Below, one piece after another: positions 45,355 to 53,476 of a stretch of 64,000 nucleotides of DNA (position 1 is the stretch's first letter; every line of letters starts with the position of its first letter). Source of the DNA: Myxococcaceae bacterium JPH2 (GTDB lineage Bacteria; Myxococcota; Myxococcia; Myxococcales; Myxococcaceae). Under the pieces are notes generated by a model. That model was given only the letters and a program-made list of their open reading frames with translations. It had not been told where the DNA came from and did no database searches. The position numbers and the translations under genes are program-made. Location: the NCBI GenBank assembly GCA_016458225.1, contig JAEMGR010000009.1, positions 464,900 through 528,899 on the forward strand. Reading direction: 5' to 3'.

Positions 45355-45809
45355 GGTGCGCCTCCGGACGGGGACGGAGAGAGAACGGGAAGTTCTGCGC
45401 GCAACATGTCGCGCAGCTCCTGCAAGGGACGCCCCAGCGCGAAGCACCCCCGCGCCCCGAGCCGGAGCGCGAGCTGCACGAGCCGCTCATCCGAGAAGGG
45501 CACGAGGACGAGCACCGGGGCCTGGGCCGCCTGGGCCCGCGCTCGCTGCAGGACGGGGAGGATGGCCGCCCCCCGCTCCACATGCGCGAGCACCACATCC
45601 CACCCGCCCCCTGACGGCTCCTCGCGCGGAGCCAGGGCGATGCCCAGGTCCGCGAGGACATCCGACATCAGGGCGGCAAGTGAGTCATCCGCACCCAGCA
45701 ACAGGGCGCGGGCGCTGCGGGCGGGCTCCACGGGCCGGGGTACAGCAACCCTCGTGCCCGGAGCCTCGCCGTCGGAGCGACGGGGGCGGCACCCCACCCA
45801 CCCTGGCAT
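45351..45809 (-). CDS. Degenerate receiver-like protein
   Basis: Residues ~30-145 have receiver-domain spacing (ARALLLGADDSLAALMSDVLADLG, APVLVLVPFSDERLVQLALRLGARGCFALGRPL). The expected phospho-acceptor position reads VVLAHVERG, without an aligned Asp. A non-phosphorylated pseudo-receiver is likely. The start is uncertain: ATG 45809 lies within one arm of a stable hairpin and lacks a good ribosome-binding site; in-frame GTGs exist downstream. It is coupled to the next gene by a GTGA overlap. Confidence 0.65.
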   Translation of the reverse strand: MPGWVGCRPRRSDGEAPGTRVAVPRPVEPARSARALLLGADDSLAALMSDVLADLGIALAPREEPSGGGWDVVLAHVERGAAILPVLQRARAQAAQAPVLVLVPFSDERLVQLALRLGARGCFALGRPLQELRDMLRAELPVLSPSPSGGAP

Positions 45810-45844
45810 TCCGCCAGGGCAGGCGTGGTGCTTTGCCAGGGTGG
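45798..45844. terminator. Inverted repeat between lipoprotein and receiver-like genes
   Basis: CCACCCTGGC (45798-45807) pairs perfectly with GCCAGGGTGG (45835-45844), immediately after the lipoprotein stop on the minus strand. There is no T-run. It may attenuate transcription into the receiver-like gene or hide that gene's ATG, which overlaps the arm. Confidence 0.4.
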
Positions 45845-45845
45845 C

Positions 45846-46415
45846 CTACTCGAACGCCTCGAAGACGAAGCTGAGCTGGAGGTCCGCGACCGCCGAGCCA
45901 CTGGACGTGAAGCCCGCGGTGGCCGGCCCACGGATGACCGTCTTGAAGCTCCCGTTCAGCAGCTTGGCGCGGTCCTCGGCGCCCATCGTGTCCGAGTCGA
46001 AGGCGACCGTGAGAGACACCGGGCCAGTGCCGGTGGGGGCCTGGATGCTGCCCACCGGGAAGGTGTTGTTGGTGTCGTTCATCACGAAGAGGACCTCGAC
46101 CTTGCCCGAGAACACCTGCTCCAGGGCCGTGACGCCGGTGGACTGGGCTCCCAGGAGCAGCGTCAGCGAGGACACCGTGATGCGCGACGGGTCGTGCCCA
46201 TCCAGCTTCGCGCGCGCGTCATTGACGAACGCGCCATAGGGATTGCTCGACTCCGAGGTGATGCTCTTGTCCTGCTCGATGGTGCCACTCTTGATGTCGC
46301 TGGCCTTCGACTTCAGGTTGATGCCCACCGAGGACGACGTCCCCACGGGGTCCTTTCCACAGCCAACCGCCAACACCGCCCCCACGACGAGGACCGCGAG
46401 CGAACGAAAACGCAT
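45846..46415 (-). CDS. Predicted lipoprotein, function unknown
   Basis: The 189-residue product starts MRFRSLAVLVVGAVLAVGCGKD, a lipoprotein signal peptide with lipobox LAVGC, so lipidation at that Cys is expected. No Asp follows the Cys directly (Gly +2), which would favour export to the outer membrane if the usual +2 logic applies. The mature part is Ser/Thr-rich and beta-stranded (GSIQAPTGTGPVSLTVAFDSD). No family is recognised. It lies 85 bp downstream of the NtrC-type gene. Confidence 0.8.
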   Translation of the reverse strand: MRFRSLAVLVVGAVLAVGCGKDPVGTSSSVGINLKSKASDIKSGTIEQDKSITSESSNPYGAFVNDARAKLDGHDPSRITVSSLTLLLGAQSTGVTALEQVFSGKVEVLFVMNDTNNTFPVGSIQAPTGTGPVSLTVAFDSDTMGAEDRAKLLNGSFKTVIRGPATAGFTSSGSAVADLQLSFVFEAFE

Positions 46416-46499
46416 GACAGGGTCTGCCTCCGCCACGACGGGACGTGGCTGCATGAGATTGCACCCTCATCGACCCGCCAGGACGAGCGACGGCCACGC

Positions 46500-47876
46500 C
46501 TACCGGCCCCCCGGGACCTCCCCTTTTTCCCGCTCTCGGCGGTGGATGGTGGAGACATCGATGCCGAGCACCTCGGCGGCGCGCGTCTTGTTCCCGCCGC
46601 AGCGCGCCACCATCCACGCGATGTACTCCCCCTCCAAGCGGCGCAGCGGCCACAGCTCGTCCTGCGCGACGGCGAGCGGATGGGACTCCGGTCCCGCCGA
46701 GGGGGCGTGCAGGCGCAGCGTGTCCACGTCCACCGTCTCCTGCGGCACGAGCACCACCAGCCGCTCCACCAGGTTCTCCAGCTCGCGCACATTGCCGGGC
46801 CAGGACTGAGCGCCGAGCAGCGCCACGACCTCGGGTGAGAACGCCGCCACGAGGGAGCGCGGATTGCGGGCACGCGAGCGCGCGATGAAGTGCTCCACCA
46901 AAAGCGGGATGTCCTCCTTGCGCTCACGCAGCGGTGGGACGCGGAGCGTGACGACATTGAGGCGATAGAAGAGGTCGGCGCGGAAGCGACCTTCGCGCAC
47001 GCGCGTCTCCAGGTCCTGGTGGGTCGCGGCGACGATGCGCACGTCCACGGTGCGGCTGGTGTCGGAGCCCACCGCGCGCACCTCACCGTTCTCCAGCACG
47101 CGCAGCAGGCGGGCCTGCAGCTCGGTGGGCATGTCGCCGATCTCGTCCAGGAACAAGGTGCCGCCGTCGGCCTCCACGAAGAGGCCGCGCCGCGCGGCGG
47201 TGGCTCCGGTGAAGGCGCCCTTGAGGTGGCCGAACAGCTCGCTCTCCAGGAGCTGCGCGGGCAGCGCCGTGCAGTTGACGGCCACGAATGGACCCGACGC
47301 GCGCTCGCCTTCCGAGTGGAGCGCGCGGGCCACCAGCTCCTTGCCGCTGCCGCTCTCGCCGCGCAGCAGCACCGGCGCGCTCGCGTGCGCCACGCGGTCC
47401 AGGAGCGCGTACAGCCCCCGCATCGCCGCGCCCTTGCCCACCAGCGCGCCCACGCCGCGGCGCTCGGTGGACGCCTGCTTCAGGGCCCGGTGCTCCGCGC
47501 GCAGCTGACGGTCCTCCAGCGCGCGACGCAGGTACAGCAGCACCTCGTCCAATCGGAAGGGCTTGGTGAAGTAGTGATAGGCCCCGCGACGCATGGCCTC
47601 GACCGCGCTCTCCACGCCGCCGAAGGCCGTCATCAGCAGCACGGGCAGCTCGGGGTCCACCGCGCGCGCGCCATCCAGCACGTCCAGGCCATCCACCTGG
47701 GCCATGCGCAGGTCGGACAACACGGCGTCATAGGGACGCGTGCGCAAGAGCTTGAGCGCCTCGGCGCCGCCGGTCGCCAGCTCCACGCGGTAGCCCGCGT
47801 CCTGGAGCGGCTCCTGGAGCATGCGACCCATTTCGACGTGGTCGTCCACGACCAGGATGCGCTGTTCAGACGGCAT
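46500..47876 (-). CDS. NtrC-family sigma54-dependent response regulator
   Basis: A receiver (D55 in VLSDLRMAQVDG), an AAA+ domain and a Fis-type HTH make up 458 residues. The AAA+ domain has GESGSGKE, the sigma54 loop GAFTGA, LFLDEIGD and RFRADLFYRLN; the HTH is TRAAEVLGIDVSTIHRRERE. ATG 47876 lies 11 bp inside the end of the kinase gene, so the two are coupled. The motifs needed to activate sigma54 are intact. The lipoprotein gene downstream is a candidate target, but no convincing -24/-12 site was found in the gap before it. Confidence 0.94.
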   Translation of the reverse strand: MPSEQRILVVDDHVEMGRMLQEPLQDAGYRVELATGGAEALKLLRTRPYDAVLSDLRMAQVDGLDVLDGARAVDPELPVLLMTAFGGVESAVEAMRRGAYHYFTKPFRLDEVLLYLRRALEDRQLRAEHRALKQASTERRGVGALVGKGAAMRGLYALLDRVAHASAPVLLRGESGSGKELVARALHSEGERASGPFVAVNCTALPAQLLESELFGHLKGAFTGATAARRGLFVEADGGTLFLDEIGDMPTELQARLLRVLENGEVRAVGSDTSRTVDVRIVAATHQDLETRVREGRFRADLFYRLNVVTLRVPPLRERKEDIPLLVEHFIARSRARNPRSLVAAFSPEVVALLGAQSWPGNVRELENLVERLVVLVPQETVDVDTLRLHAPSAGPESHPLAVAQDELWPLRRLEGEYIAWMVARCGGNKTRAAEVLGIDVSTIHRREREKGEVPGGR

Positions 47877-49980
47877 GTCGTTCCTCGGTATCGGGCGGCC
47901 GCGCGGCGGGCCAGAACACGCTGACCTGCGTGCCCCGACCTGGCTCGCTCTCCAGCTCCACGCGGCCCCCATGGTTTCGCACGACGTGGGCCACCATGGT
48001 GAGCCCCAGCCCCGTGCCTTGCCCGCGCTTCTTCGTCGTGAAGAACGGATCGAACACCTGATTGAGGCTCTCGCGGGGGATGCCGCAGCCGTTGTCGCTC
48101 ACGCGCAGCGCCACCAAGCCCCAGGGTCCCTCATCCGCGCCGTCCGGCACCGACGCGGACACCCGCACCGTCCCGCCCGCCGAACACGCGTCACAGGCAT
48201 TGAGCGCCAGGTTCACCAGCACCTGCTGGAGCTGATCCGGATCCGCGGCCAGGGAGGGCAGCGCCTCGGGCACCTCCAGCTCCAGGTGAAGCTGACGGCG
48301 CTCGGCCTCCACGCGCAGCAGCTCGTGGACATCGCGAGCGATGGGCCCCAGCGACACCGGCCGCAGCATCGTGGGCCGCAGTCGAGAGAAGTCCAGGAGC
48401 TGCCGGAGCGTGCGGCTCACGCGATCAATCTGCTCGATGATGACCGCCACCCCCGGCGACTGCGGATGCTCCGCGCCCAGCTTTCCCAGCACGTACTCGG
48501 CCCGGCCGCGCACCACGCCCAGCGGCGTACCAATCTCATGCGCGATGCCCGCGGCGAGCACGCCCACCGTCGCGAGCTTCTCGGCGCGCAGCAGCTGCGT
48601 CTCCAGCGCGCGCACGTCGCTCAGGTCCTCCACCACCAGCAGCACGCGCACCTCGGGGTCGCTCACCTCCAGGGGCACCGCGTGCACGTTGTACGGCGCC
48701 TCCTCGCCAAAGAGAGACAGCGGCTCGCCCAACAGGCTGCGTGGCCGGGACTCGCCCGTGGCCGCTCGCACCAGCGCGCGCAGCCGCTCCAACATGGGCT
48801 CCGGCGCCTGGGGAAACGCCGCCTCCAGGGGAGCGCCCGTGGCGAAGGGAGGCATGCGCGAGCGCAGCGCCTGGTTGACGGTGCTGATGCGCCCATCGGC
48901 CGACAGCGCCAGGACTCCGGTGGGGATGTTGTCGAGGATCTTCTGCGTCTTGTCGTGCAGGTGCGCGAGCTGCTCGGCGTGTCGGCGGCTCTCGCGCAGG
49001 GCAGCGGAGCGACGCTGCGCACGCACCACGTAGACCGCGAAGGCCACCAGGAAGAGCGAGACGAGCGCCGCCGCCAAGGCCAGGCGCCACACGAGGCCTC
49101 GCTCATGCGTGCGCAACGTCGCGGTGGACACGAGCATCGCCGCGGTCCAGGTGGTACCGCCCCGCATGCGGATGGGCGTGAAGACGGCCACGGCGTCCGC
49201 GCGGCCCAGGCCCAGCTTCTCCGCCTCCCGCTCGCCCAGTTGCGCCGTGCCGCGCTCCCCCGCGCGAAGACGCGCCACCAGCGCCGCGAACGCAGGCACG
49301 CCCGCGTCTCCCTCCCCCACCCGGCGAAACCAATCCGCCAGGGAGGGATCGCTCGACGACGCGGGCAGGCCGTGCGTCCCCACCCACAACAGGCGCACGT
49401 CCGGATCCGACGAGACGATGCGCAGCGGCGCGAAGAACGCCGCGGTATCCACCAGCACGGCCACCGCGCCTTGGGGCCGCCCCTCGGGCGCGGGCAGGGC
49501 CGTGGCGAGCACCCGCAGCCGCCCCGCATCCCCTTCCAGCGACCCGGACGTGGTGACGTCACCAGGAGGCCGCTGGAGGGCACGCCGCGCCGTGTCCGCC
49601 ATGCCGGCGAAGTAGGTCCCCCGGCTCACCAGCGCATCCGCGCGCCGGTCCACCAGCCGAAGCTTCTCCGTGCCGGCCCCGTCATAGGTGGCGATCGCCC
49701 GGTACTGGCCCACCGCCTCCAGGAGCGCCCGCAGCTCCCGCTTGTGCTCGGCGGCGCTGCCCGGCTGGGACATCAGCTCCCCGGCGAAGCGGAGCTTGTC
49801 ACCCACATCCTCCAGCGCCTCGGCCACCCCCCGCGTCGCCTCGTCGAGCTGGGCCCGGCGCTCCACCGCAAGCTGGTGGACCAGGGCCGCCCGGTTGCGC
49901 TGCAAGACGGTGAACACTCCCGCCCCCACGCTGGTGAGCGCCACGCACAACAGCAACACGGGAATCAGCGCCGACCGCAT
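47866..49980 (-). CDS. Membrane sensor histidine kinase with extracytoplasmic sensor
   Basis: The 704-residue protein has an N-terminal helix (LIPVLLLCVALTSVGAGVFTV) and a ~270-residue extracytoplasmic region of the Cache/double-PAS type (AVAVLVDTAAFFAPL, AVAVFTPIRMRGG). A second helix (LALAAALVSLFLVAFAVYVV) and a PAS domain (ILDNIPTGVLALSADGRI) follow. HisKA has its His in AGIAHEIGTPLGVV. The HATPase has NLALNACDACSAGG, DNGCGI and GTGLGLTMV. It overlaps the NtrC-type regulator gene and is divergent from aibR. Confidence 0.92.
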   Translation of the reverse strand: MRSALIPVLLLCVALTSVGAGVFTVLQRNRAALVHQLAVERRAQLDEATRGVAEALEDVGDKLRFAGELMSQPGSAAEHKRELRALLEAVGQYRAIATYDGAGTEKLRLVDRRADALVSRGTYFAGMADTARRALQRPPGDVTTSGSLEGDAGRLRVLATALPAPEGRPQGAVAVLVDTAAFFAPLRIVSSDPDVRLLWVGTHGLPASSSDPSLADWFRRVGEGDAGVPAFAALVARLRAGERGTAQLGEREAEKLGLGRADAVAVFTPIRMRGGTTWTAAMLVSTATLRTHERGLVWRLALAAALVSLFLVAFAVYVVRAQRRSAALRESRRHAEQLAHLHDKTQKILDNIPTGVLALSADGRISTVNQALRSRMPPFATGAPLEAAFPQAPEPMLERLRALVRAATGESRPRSLLGEPLSLFGEEAPYNVHAVPLEVSDPEVRVLLVVEDLSDVRALETQLLRAEKLATVGVLAAGIAHEIGTPLGVVRGRAEYVLGKLGAEHPQSPGVAVIIEQIDRVSRTLRQLLDFSRLRPTMLRPVSLGPIARDVHELLRVEAERRQLHLELEVPEALPSLAADPDQLQQVLVNLALNACDACSAGGTVRVSASVPDGADEGPWGLVALRVSDNGCGIPRESLNQVFDPFFTTKKRGQGTGLGLTMVAHVVRNHGGRVELESEPGRGTQVSVFWPAARPPDTEERHAV

Positions 49981-50082
49981 GGAACGCGCAGCCTATCCGC
50001 ACCACCCCGCTCGCCTGCTCTCCCGTTTCCAGGCCGACATGTCACCGGATTGGGACGTTGACGGTTCGCGTCAGCCAGTGCT

Positions 50083-50111
50083 ACCTACCGGTCGGTAACC
50101 TACCGGTCGGT
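50083..50111. promoter_or_regulatory. Tandem operator-like sites upstream of aibR
   Basis: ACCTACCGGTCGGT occurs twice (50083-50096 and 50098-50111), 15 bp apart. Each copy holds an inverted repeat TACCG-GT-CGGT(A/T). They lie 45 bp before aibR, a typical place for TetR-family autoregulation. AibR is the natural candidate binder; binding itself is inferred. Confidence 0.65.
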
Positions 50112-50156
50112 TGGTCACCACGGGGCAAACGCCCGGTGGGAGTGGAGGACACGCAC

Positions 50157-50831
50157 ATGACGCAGTCGGGGCGCAGGCCAGATGAGGGGGAGCGGTACCG
50201 GGCCATCCTGGAGACGGCGGCGCGCCTCATCTGCGAACGCGGCTACGAGGGCACGTCGATGCAGGAGATCGCCGCCGCGTGCCGGATGACGAAGGCGGGG
50301 CTCTACCACCACATCCAGAACAAGGAGCAGCTGCTCTTCGCCATCATGAACTACGGGATGGACGTGTTCGAGGAGCAGGTCCTCGCGCACGTCCAGGACG
50401 TGGCGGATCCGCTGGAGCGCCTGCGCGGGTGCATGCGGCACAACATCCACCTGGTGACGCGCGGGTGCAGCAAGGAGGTCATCATCATCCTCCACGAGCA
50501 CGCCACCCTGACCGGTGAGCCCCGCGAGTTCATCGACCGGCGCAAGAAGCGCTACGTGCGGTTCCTCGAGGAGGCCTTCGCCGAGGCCGCGCGCCAGGGC
50601 CTCATCCGCCCGGTGGACCCCACGGTGGCGGCGTTCTCGTTCCTGGGGATGATTCTCTGGGTCTACAAGTGGTTCAAGCCGGACGGCCGGCTGACGGACG
50701 ATCAAATCGCCGACGGGATGGTGGACCTGCTCCTGCCCGGGCTCTCCGCACAGGCCGCCGCCCCCGCTCCGGACTCTGGAGTCGCGCCGCTTCGCATGGT
50801 GCCCCGCACCGCCACGGGGGACGCGTCGTGA
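50157..50831 (+). CDS. aibR: TetR-family repressor of the alternative isovaleryl-CoA operon
   Basis: A 224-residue TetR protein with the N-terminal HTH (TSMQEIAAACRMTKAGLYHHIQNKEQLL) and a helical ligand-binding domain. It is first in an operon with aibA, aibB, aibC and mvaS. In Myxococcus xanthus the homologous AibR represses this operon and responds to isovaleryl-CoA; gene order identifies it here. ATG 50157 follows GGAGG. The stop overlaps aibA as GTGA, and a ~25-residue Ala/Pro tail precedes it. Confidence 0.9.
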   Translation: MTQSGRRPDEGERYRAILETAARLICERGYEGTSMQEIAAACRMTKAGLYHHIQNKEQLLFAIMNYGMDVFEEQVLAHVQDVADPLERLRGCMRHNIHLVTRGCSKEVIIILHEHATLTGEPREFIDRRKKRYVRFLEEAFAEAARQGLIRPVDPTVAAFSFLGMILWVYKWFKPDGRLTDDQIADGMVDLLLPGLSAQAAAPAPDSGVAPLRMVPRTATGDAS

Positions 50832-51628
50832 AGTCGCCTCGCTGGTGCACGTTGACGGAGGCCGTGGCCTCCATCCCGGACGGCGCGTCGCTCGCCACGG
50901 GTGGATTCATGCTGGGCCGGGCGCCCATGGCGCTGGTGATGGAACTCATCGCCCAGGGCAAGCGCGGCCTGAGCCTCATCTCCCTTCCCAATCCCCTGCC
51001 CGCCGAGTTCCTCATGGCCGGCGGGTGTCTGGCGCGCGTGGAGCTGCCCTTCGGCGCGCTGAGCCTCGCGGGCCGCGTGCGCCCCATGCCGTGCCTCAAG
51101 CGCGCCATCGAGCAGGGCACCGTCGCGTGGCGTGAGCATGACGGCTACCGCATCGTCCAGCGGCTTCGCGCCGCGTCCATGGGCGTGCCGTTCCTGCCCG
51201 CGCCGGACTCGGATGTGTCCGCGCTCGCGGACGCGGAGCCGCCGCTGCGCGTGGTGGATCCGTTCACCGGAGAGAGTGTTCCGGTGGAGCCCGCGTACTA
51301 CCCGGACGTGGCGCTGATCCACGCCCGCGCGGCGGACGAGCGCGGCAACCTCTTCATCGAGGACCCCACCACGGACCTGCTCGTGGCGGGCGCGGCCCGG
51401 CGAGTCATCGCCACCGCGGAGGAGCGCGTGGAGCGCCTGCCGCGCGTGACGATTCCCGGCTTCCAGGTGGAGCGCGTGGCGCTCGCGCGAGGCGGCGCCC
51501 TGCCCACCGGCTGCACGGGCCTGTACCCGCATGACGACGAGGCCCTCGCGCGCTACCTGGCGCTCGCCGAGCACGGCCAGGAGCAGGAGTTCCTCCAAGC
51601 GATGCGGACCACCCGGAGCGCGGCATGA
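50828..51628 (+). CDS. aibA: AibA, CoA-transferase-like subunit of 3-methylglutaconyl-CoA decarboxylase
   Basis: The 266-residue protein is related to glutaconate CoA-transferase subunit A (SIPDGASLATGGFMLGRAPMALVMELI, YYPDVALIHARAADERGN). In the M. xanthus aib pathway AibA and AibB together decarboxylate 3-methylglutaconyl-CoA to 3,3-dimethylacrylyl-CoA rather than moving CoA. GTG 50828 overlaps the aibR stop and the stop overlaps aibB (ATGA), so the subunits are made in step. Assignment rests on family plus the complete operon. Confidence 0.9.
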   Translation: MKSPRWCTLTEAVASIPDGASLATGGFMLGRAPMALVMELIAQGKRGLSLISLPNPLPAEFLMAGGCLARVELPFGALSLAGRVRPMPCLKRAIEQGTVAWREHDGYRIVQRLRAASMGVPFLPAPDSDVSALADAEPPLRVVDPFTGESVPVEPAYYPDVALIHARAADERGNLFIEDPTTDLLVAGAARRVIATAEERVERLPRVTIPGFQVERVALARGGALPTGCTGLYPHDDEALARYLALAEHGQEQEFLQAMRTTRSAA

Positions 51629-52368
51629 CGGCCTTGATGATGGATGCGACGCCGGCGGAGACGGTCGTCTCGTTGCTGGCGCGGGAGATTGAAGAGGACG
51701 CGGTGGTCGCCACGGGCGTGGCCTCTCCCCTGCCCATCCTGGCCATCGCGGTGGCGAAGGCCACGCACGCGCCGGGGCTCACGTACATCGCCTGCGTGGG
51801 CTCGTTGGATCCCGACCTGCCCTCGCTGTTCCCCTCGTCCGAGGACCTGGGCTACCTGGATGGCCGCTCGGCGGAGGTGTCCATCCCGGACCTCTTCGAC
51901 CATGCGCGGCGCGGGCGCGTGGACACCGTCTTCTTCGGCGCGGCCGAGGTGGATGCCACGGGCCGCACCAACATGACCGCGTCGGGCAGCCTGGAGCGCC
52001 CGCGCAGCAAGTTCCCGGGCGTGGCGGGCGCGGCGACCTTGCGCCAGTGGGTGCGCCGGCCGGTGCTGCTCGTCCCCCGGCAGTCGCGGCGCAACCTGGT
52101 GCCCGAGGTGCAGGTGGCCACCACGCGCGACCCGCGCCGGCCCGTGCGCCTCATCTCCGACCTGGGCGTGTTCGAGCTGGGCAGCGACGGCGCGAAGCTG
52201 CTGGCGCGGCACCCCTGGGCCCAGGTGGAGACCATCGCCGAGCGTACCGGCTTCGAGTTCACCGTGCCGGACACGCTGCCCGTCACCCCGCTCCCCGACT
52301 CGCGCACCCTGTCGGCCATCCGCGCGTTGGATCCGCGCAACCTCCGCGACTCGCTCGTGGGGGCCTGA
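51625..52368 (+). CDS. aibB: AibB, catalytic partner subunit of 3-methylglutaconyl-CoA decarboxylase
   Basis: The 247-residue protein is related to glutaconate CoA-transferase subunit B. Where a true transferase has its catalytic Glu, this protein has GLTYIACVGSLDPD with a Cys at residue 57. That agrees with the cysteine reported, as I recall, for the active site of M. xanthus AibB, and supports decarboxylation instead of CoA transfer. SGSLERPRSKFPGVAGAA is a family motif. It overlaps aibA by ATGA and is followed after 39 bp by aibC. Confidence 0.9.
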   Translation: MTALMMDATPAETVVSLLAREIEEDAVVATGVASPLPILAIAVAKATHAPGLTYIACVGSLDPDLPSLFPSSEDLGYLDGRSAEVSIPDLFDHARRGRVDTVFFGAAEVDATGRTNMTASGSLERPRSKFPGVAGAATLRQWVRRPVLLVPRQSRRNLVPEVQVATTRDPRRPVRLISDLGVFELGSDGAKLLARHPWAQVETIAERTGFEFTVPDTLPVTPLPDSRTLSAIRALDPRNLRDSLVGA

Positions 52369-52407
52369 AGCACCCGCATACCCGTTAGTCACCAGAGAGG
52401 CACGAAG

Positions 52408-53445
52408 ATGGAAGCCGTTGTCCTTCGCCAGTTCGGCGATGCAGGAAACCTGCGCCTTGAGAACGTCCCGGTTCCCAGCCCGGGACGCGGTGAAGTGCTG
52501 CTGCGAGTGCACGCGTGCGGCGTCTGCTACCACGACGTCATCAACCGCCGAGGCAACCTGCCGCGCACGCATGTCCCCGCCATCCTCGGCCACGAAGCCG
52601 CGGGCGAGGTCGTGGACGTGGGCCCGGACACGCCGGGCTGGAAGGTGGGCGATCGCGCCGCCACGCTCCAGCGCCTGTCCTGTGGCGAGTGCGCGCTCTG
52701 CCGCTCCGGCCGCAACAGCCTCTGCAAGCGCGACAACCGCTTCTTCGGCGAGGAGCTCCAGGGCGGCTACGCGCAGTTCATGGTCGCGCCGGTGGCGGGC
52801 CTGGGCCGCGTGCCCGAAGGCCTGCCCTGGGCCGAGGCCGCCACGGTGTGCTGCACCACCGGCACGGCGGTGCACACGCTGCGCACGCGGGCGCGCATCC
52901 AGGCGGGCGAGACGGTGCTGATCACCGGCGCCAGCGGCGGCGTGGGCCTGTCCTCGGTGCAGCTCGCCAAGGTGGACGGCGCGCGCGTCATCGCCATCAC
53001 CTCGGGCGAGGCCAAGGTGCAGGCGCTGCGCGAGGCGGGCGCGGACGAGGTCATCGTCTCGCGCGGCCTGGACTTCGCGTCCGAGGTCCGCAAGCGCACG
53101 CAGGGCAACGGCGTGGACGTGGCCATTGAAATCGTGGGCAGCGCGACGTTCGACCAGACGATGAAGGCCATGGCCCCGGGCGGTCGCGTGGCGGTGGTGG
53201 GCAACCTGGAGTCGGGCGTGGTGAACCTCAACCCCGGGCTCGTCATCGTGAAGGAGCTGGAGATCCTCGGCGCCTACGCGACCACGCGCGACGAGCTGGA
53301 CGAGGCGCTGCGGCTGACGGCGGCGGGGAAGATTCGTCCGTTCGTGTCGGAGACGGTGCCGCTGGCGGATGCCTCGCGCGCGCACTTCCGGCTGGAGAAC
53401 CGCGAGGTCGCGGGCCGGCTGGTGCTGGTGCCTCCCCAGGCGTGA
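52408..53445 (+). CDS. aibC: AibC, zinc-type medium-chain dehydrogenase/reductase
   Basis: A 345-residue MDR-family oxidoreductase. The catalytic zinc region is CGVCYHDVINRRG with GHEAAGEV. The structural zinc cysteines are CGECALCRSGRNSLC. The cofactor-binding GASGGVGLSSVQLAK favours NADPH. In the aib pathway this enzyme reduces 3,3-dimethylacrylyl-CoA to isovaleryl-CoA. Sequence alone would only say alcohol-dehydrogenase-like; the operon gives the substrate. It starts at ATG 52408, 39 bp after aibB. Confidence 0.9.
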   Translation: MEAVVLRQFGDAGNLRLENVPVPSPGRGEVLLRVHACGVCYHDVINRRGNLPRTHVPAILGHEAAGEVVDVGPDTPGWKVGDRAATLQRLSCGECALCRSGRNSLCKRDNRFFGEELQGGYAQFMVAPVAGLGRVPEGLPWAEAATVCCTTGTAVHTLRTRARIQAGETVLITGASGGVGLSSVQLAKVDGARVIAITSGEAKVQALREAGADEVIVSRGLDFASEVRKRTQGNGVDVAIEIVGSATFDQTMKAMAPGGRVAVVGNLESGVVNLNPGLVIVKELEILGAYATTRDELDEALRLTAAGKIRPFVSETVPLADASRAHFRLENREVAGRLVLVPPQA

Positions 53446-53476
53446 AGCAACACAGGACTTTCGACGGAGTTCACTC

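Noticed and set aside
46416..46499. Sigma54 site before the lipoprotein gene
   Set aside because: Looked for because an NtrC-type gene precedes it; no GG-N10-GC match of useful quality was found.
47821..50061. 746-codon plus-strand open frame opposite the kinase/NtrC pair
   Set aside because: Antisense to two genes with complete motif sets; no recognisable domain.
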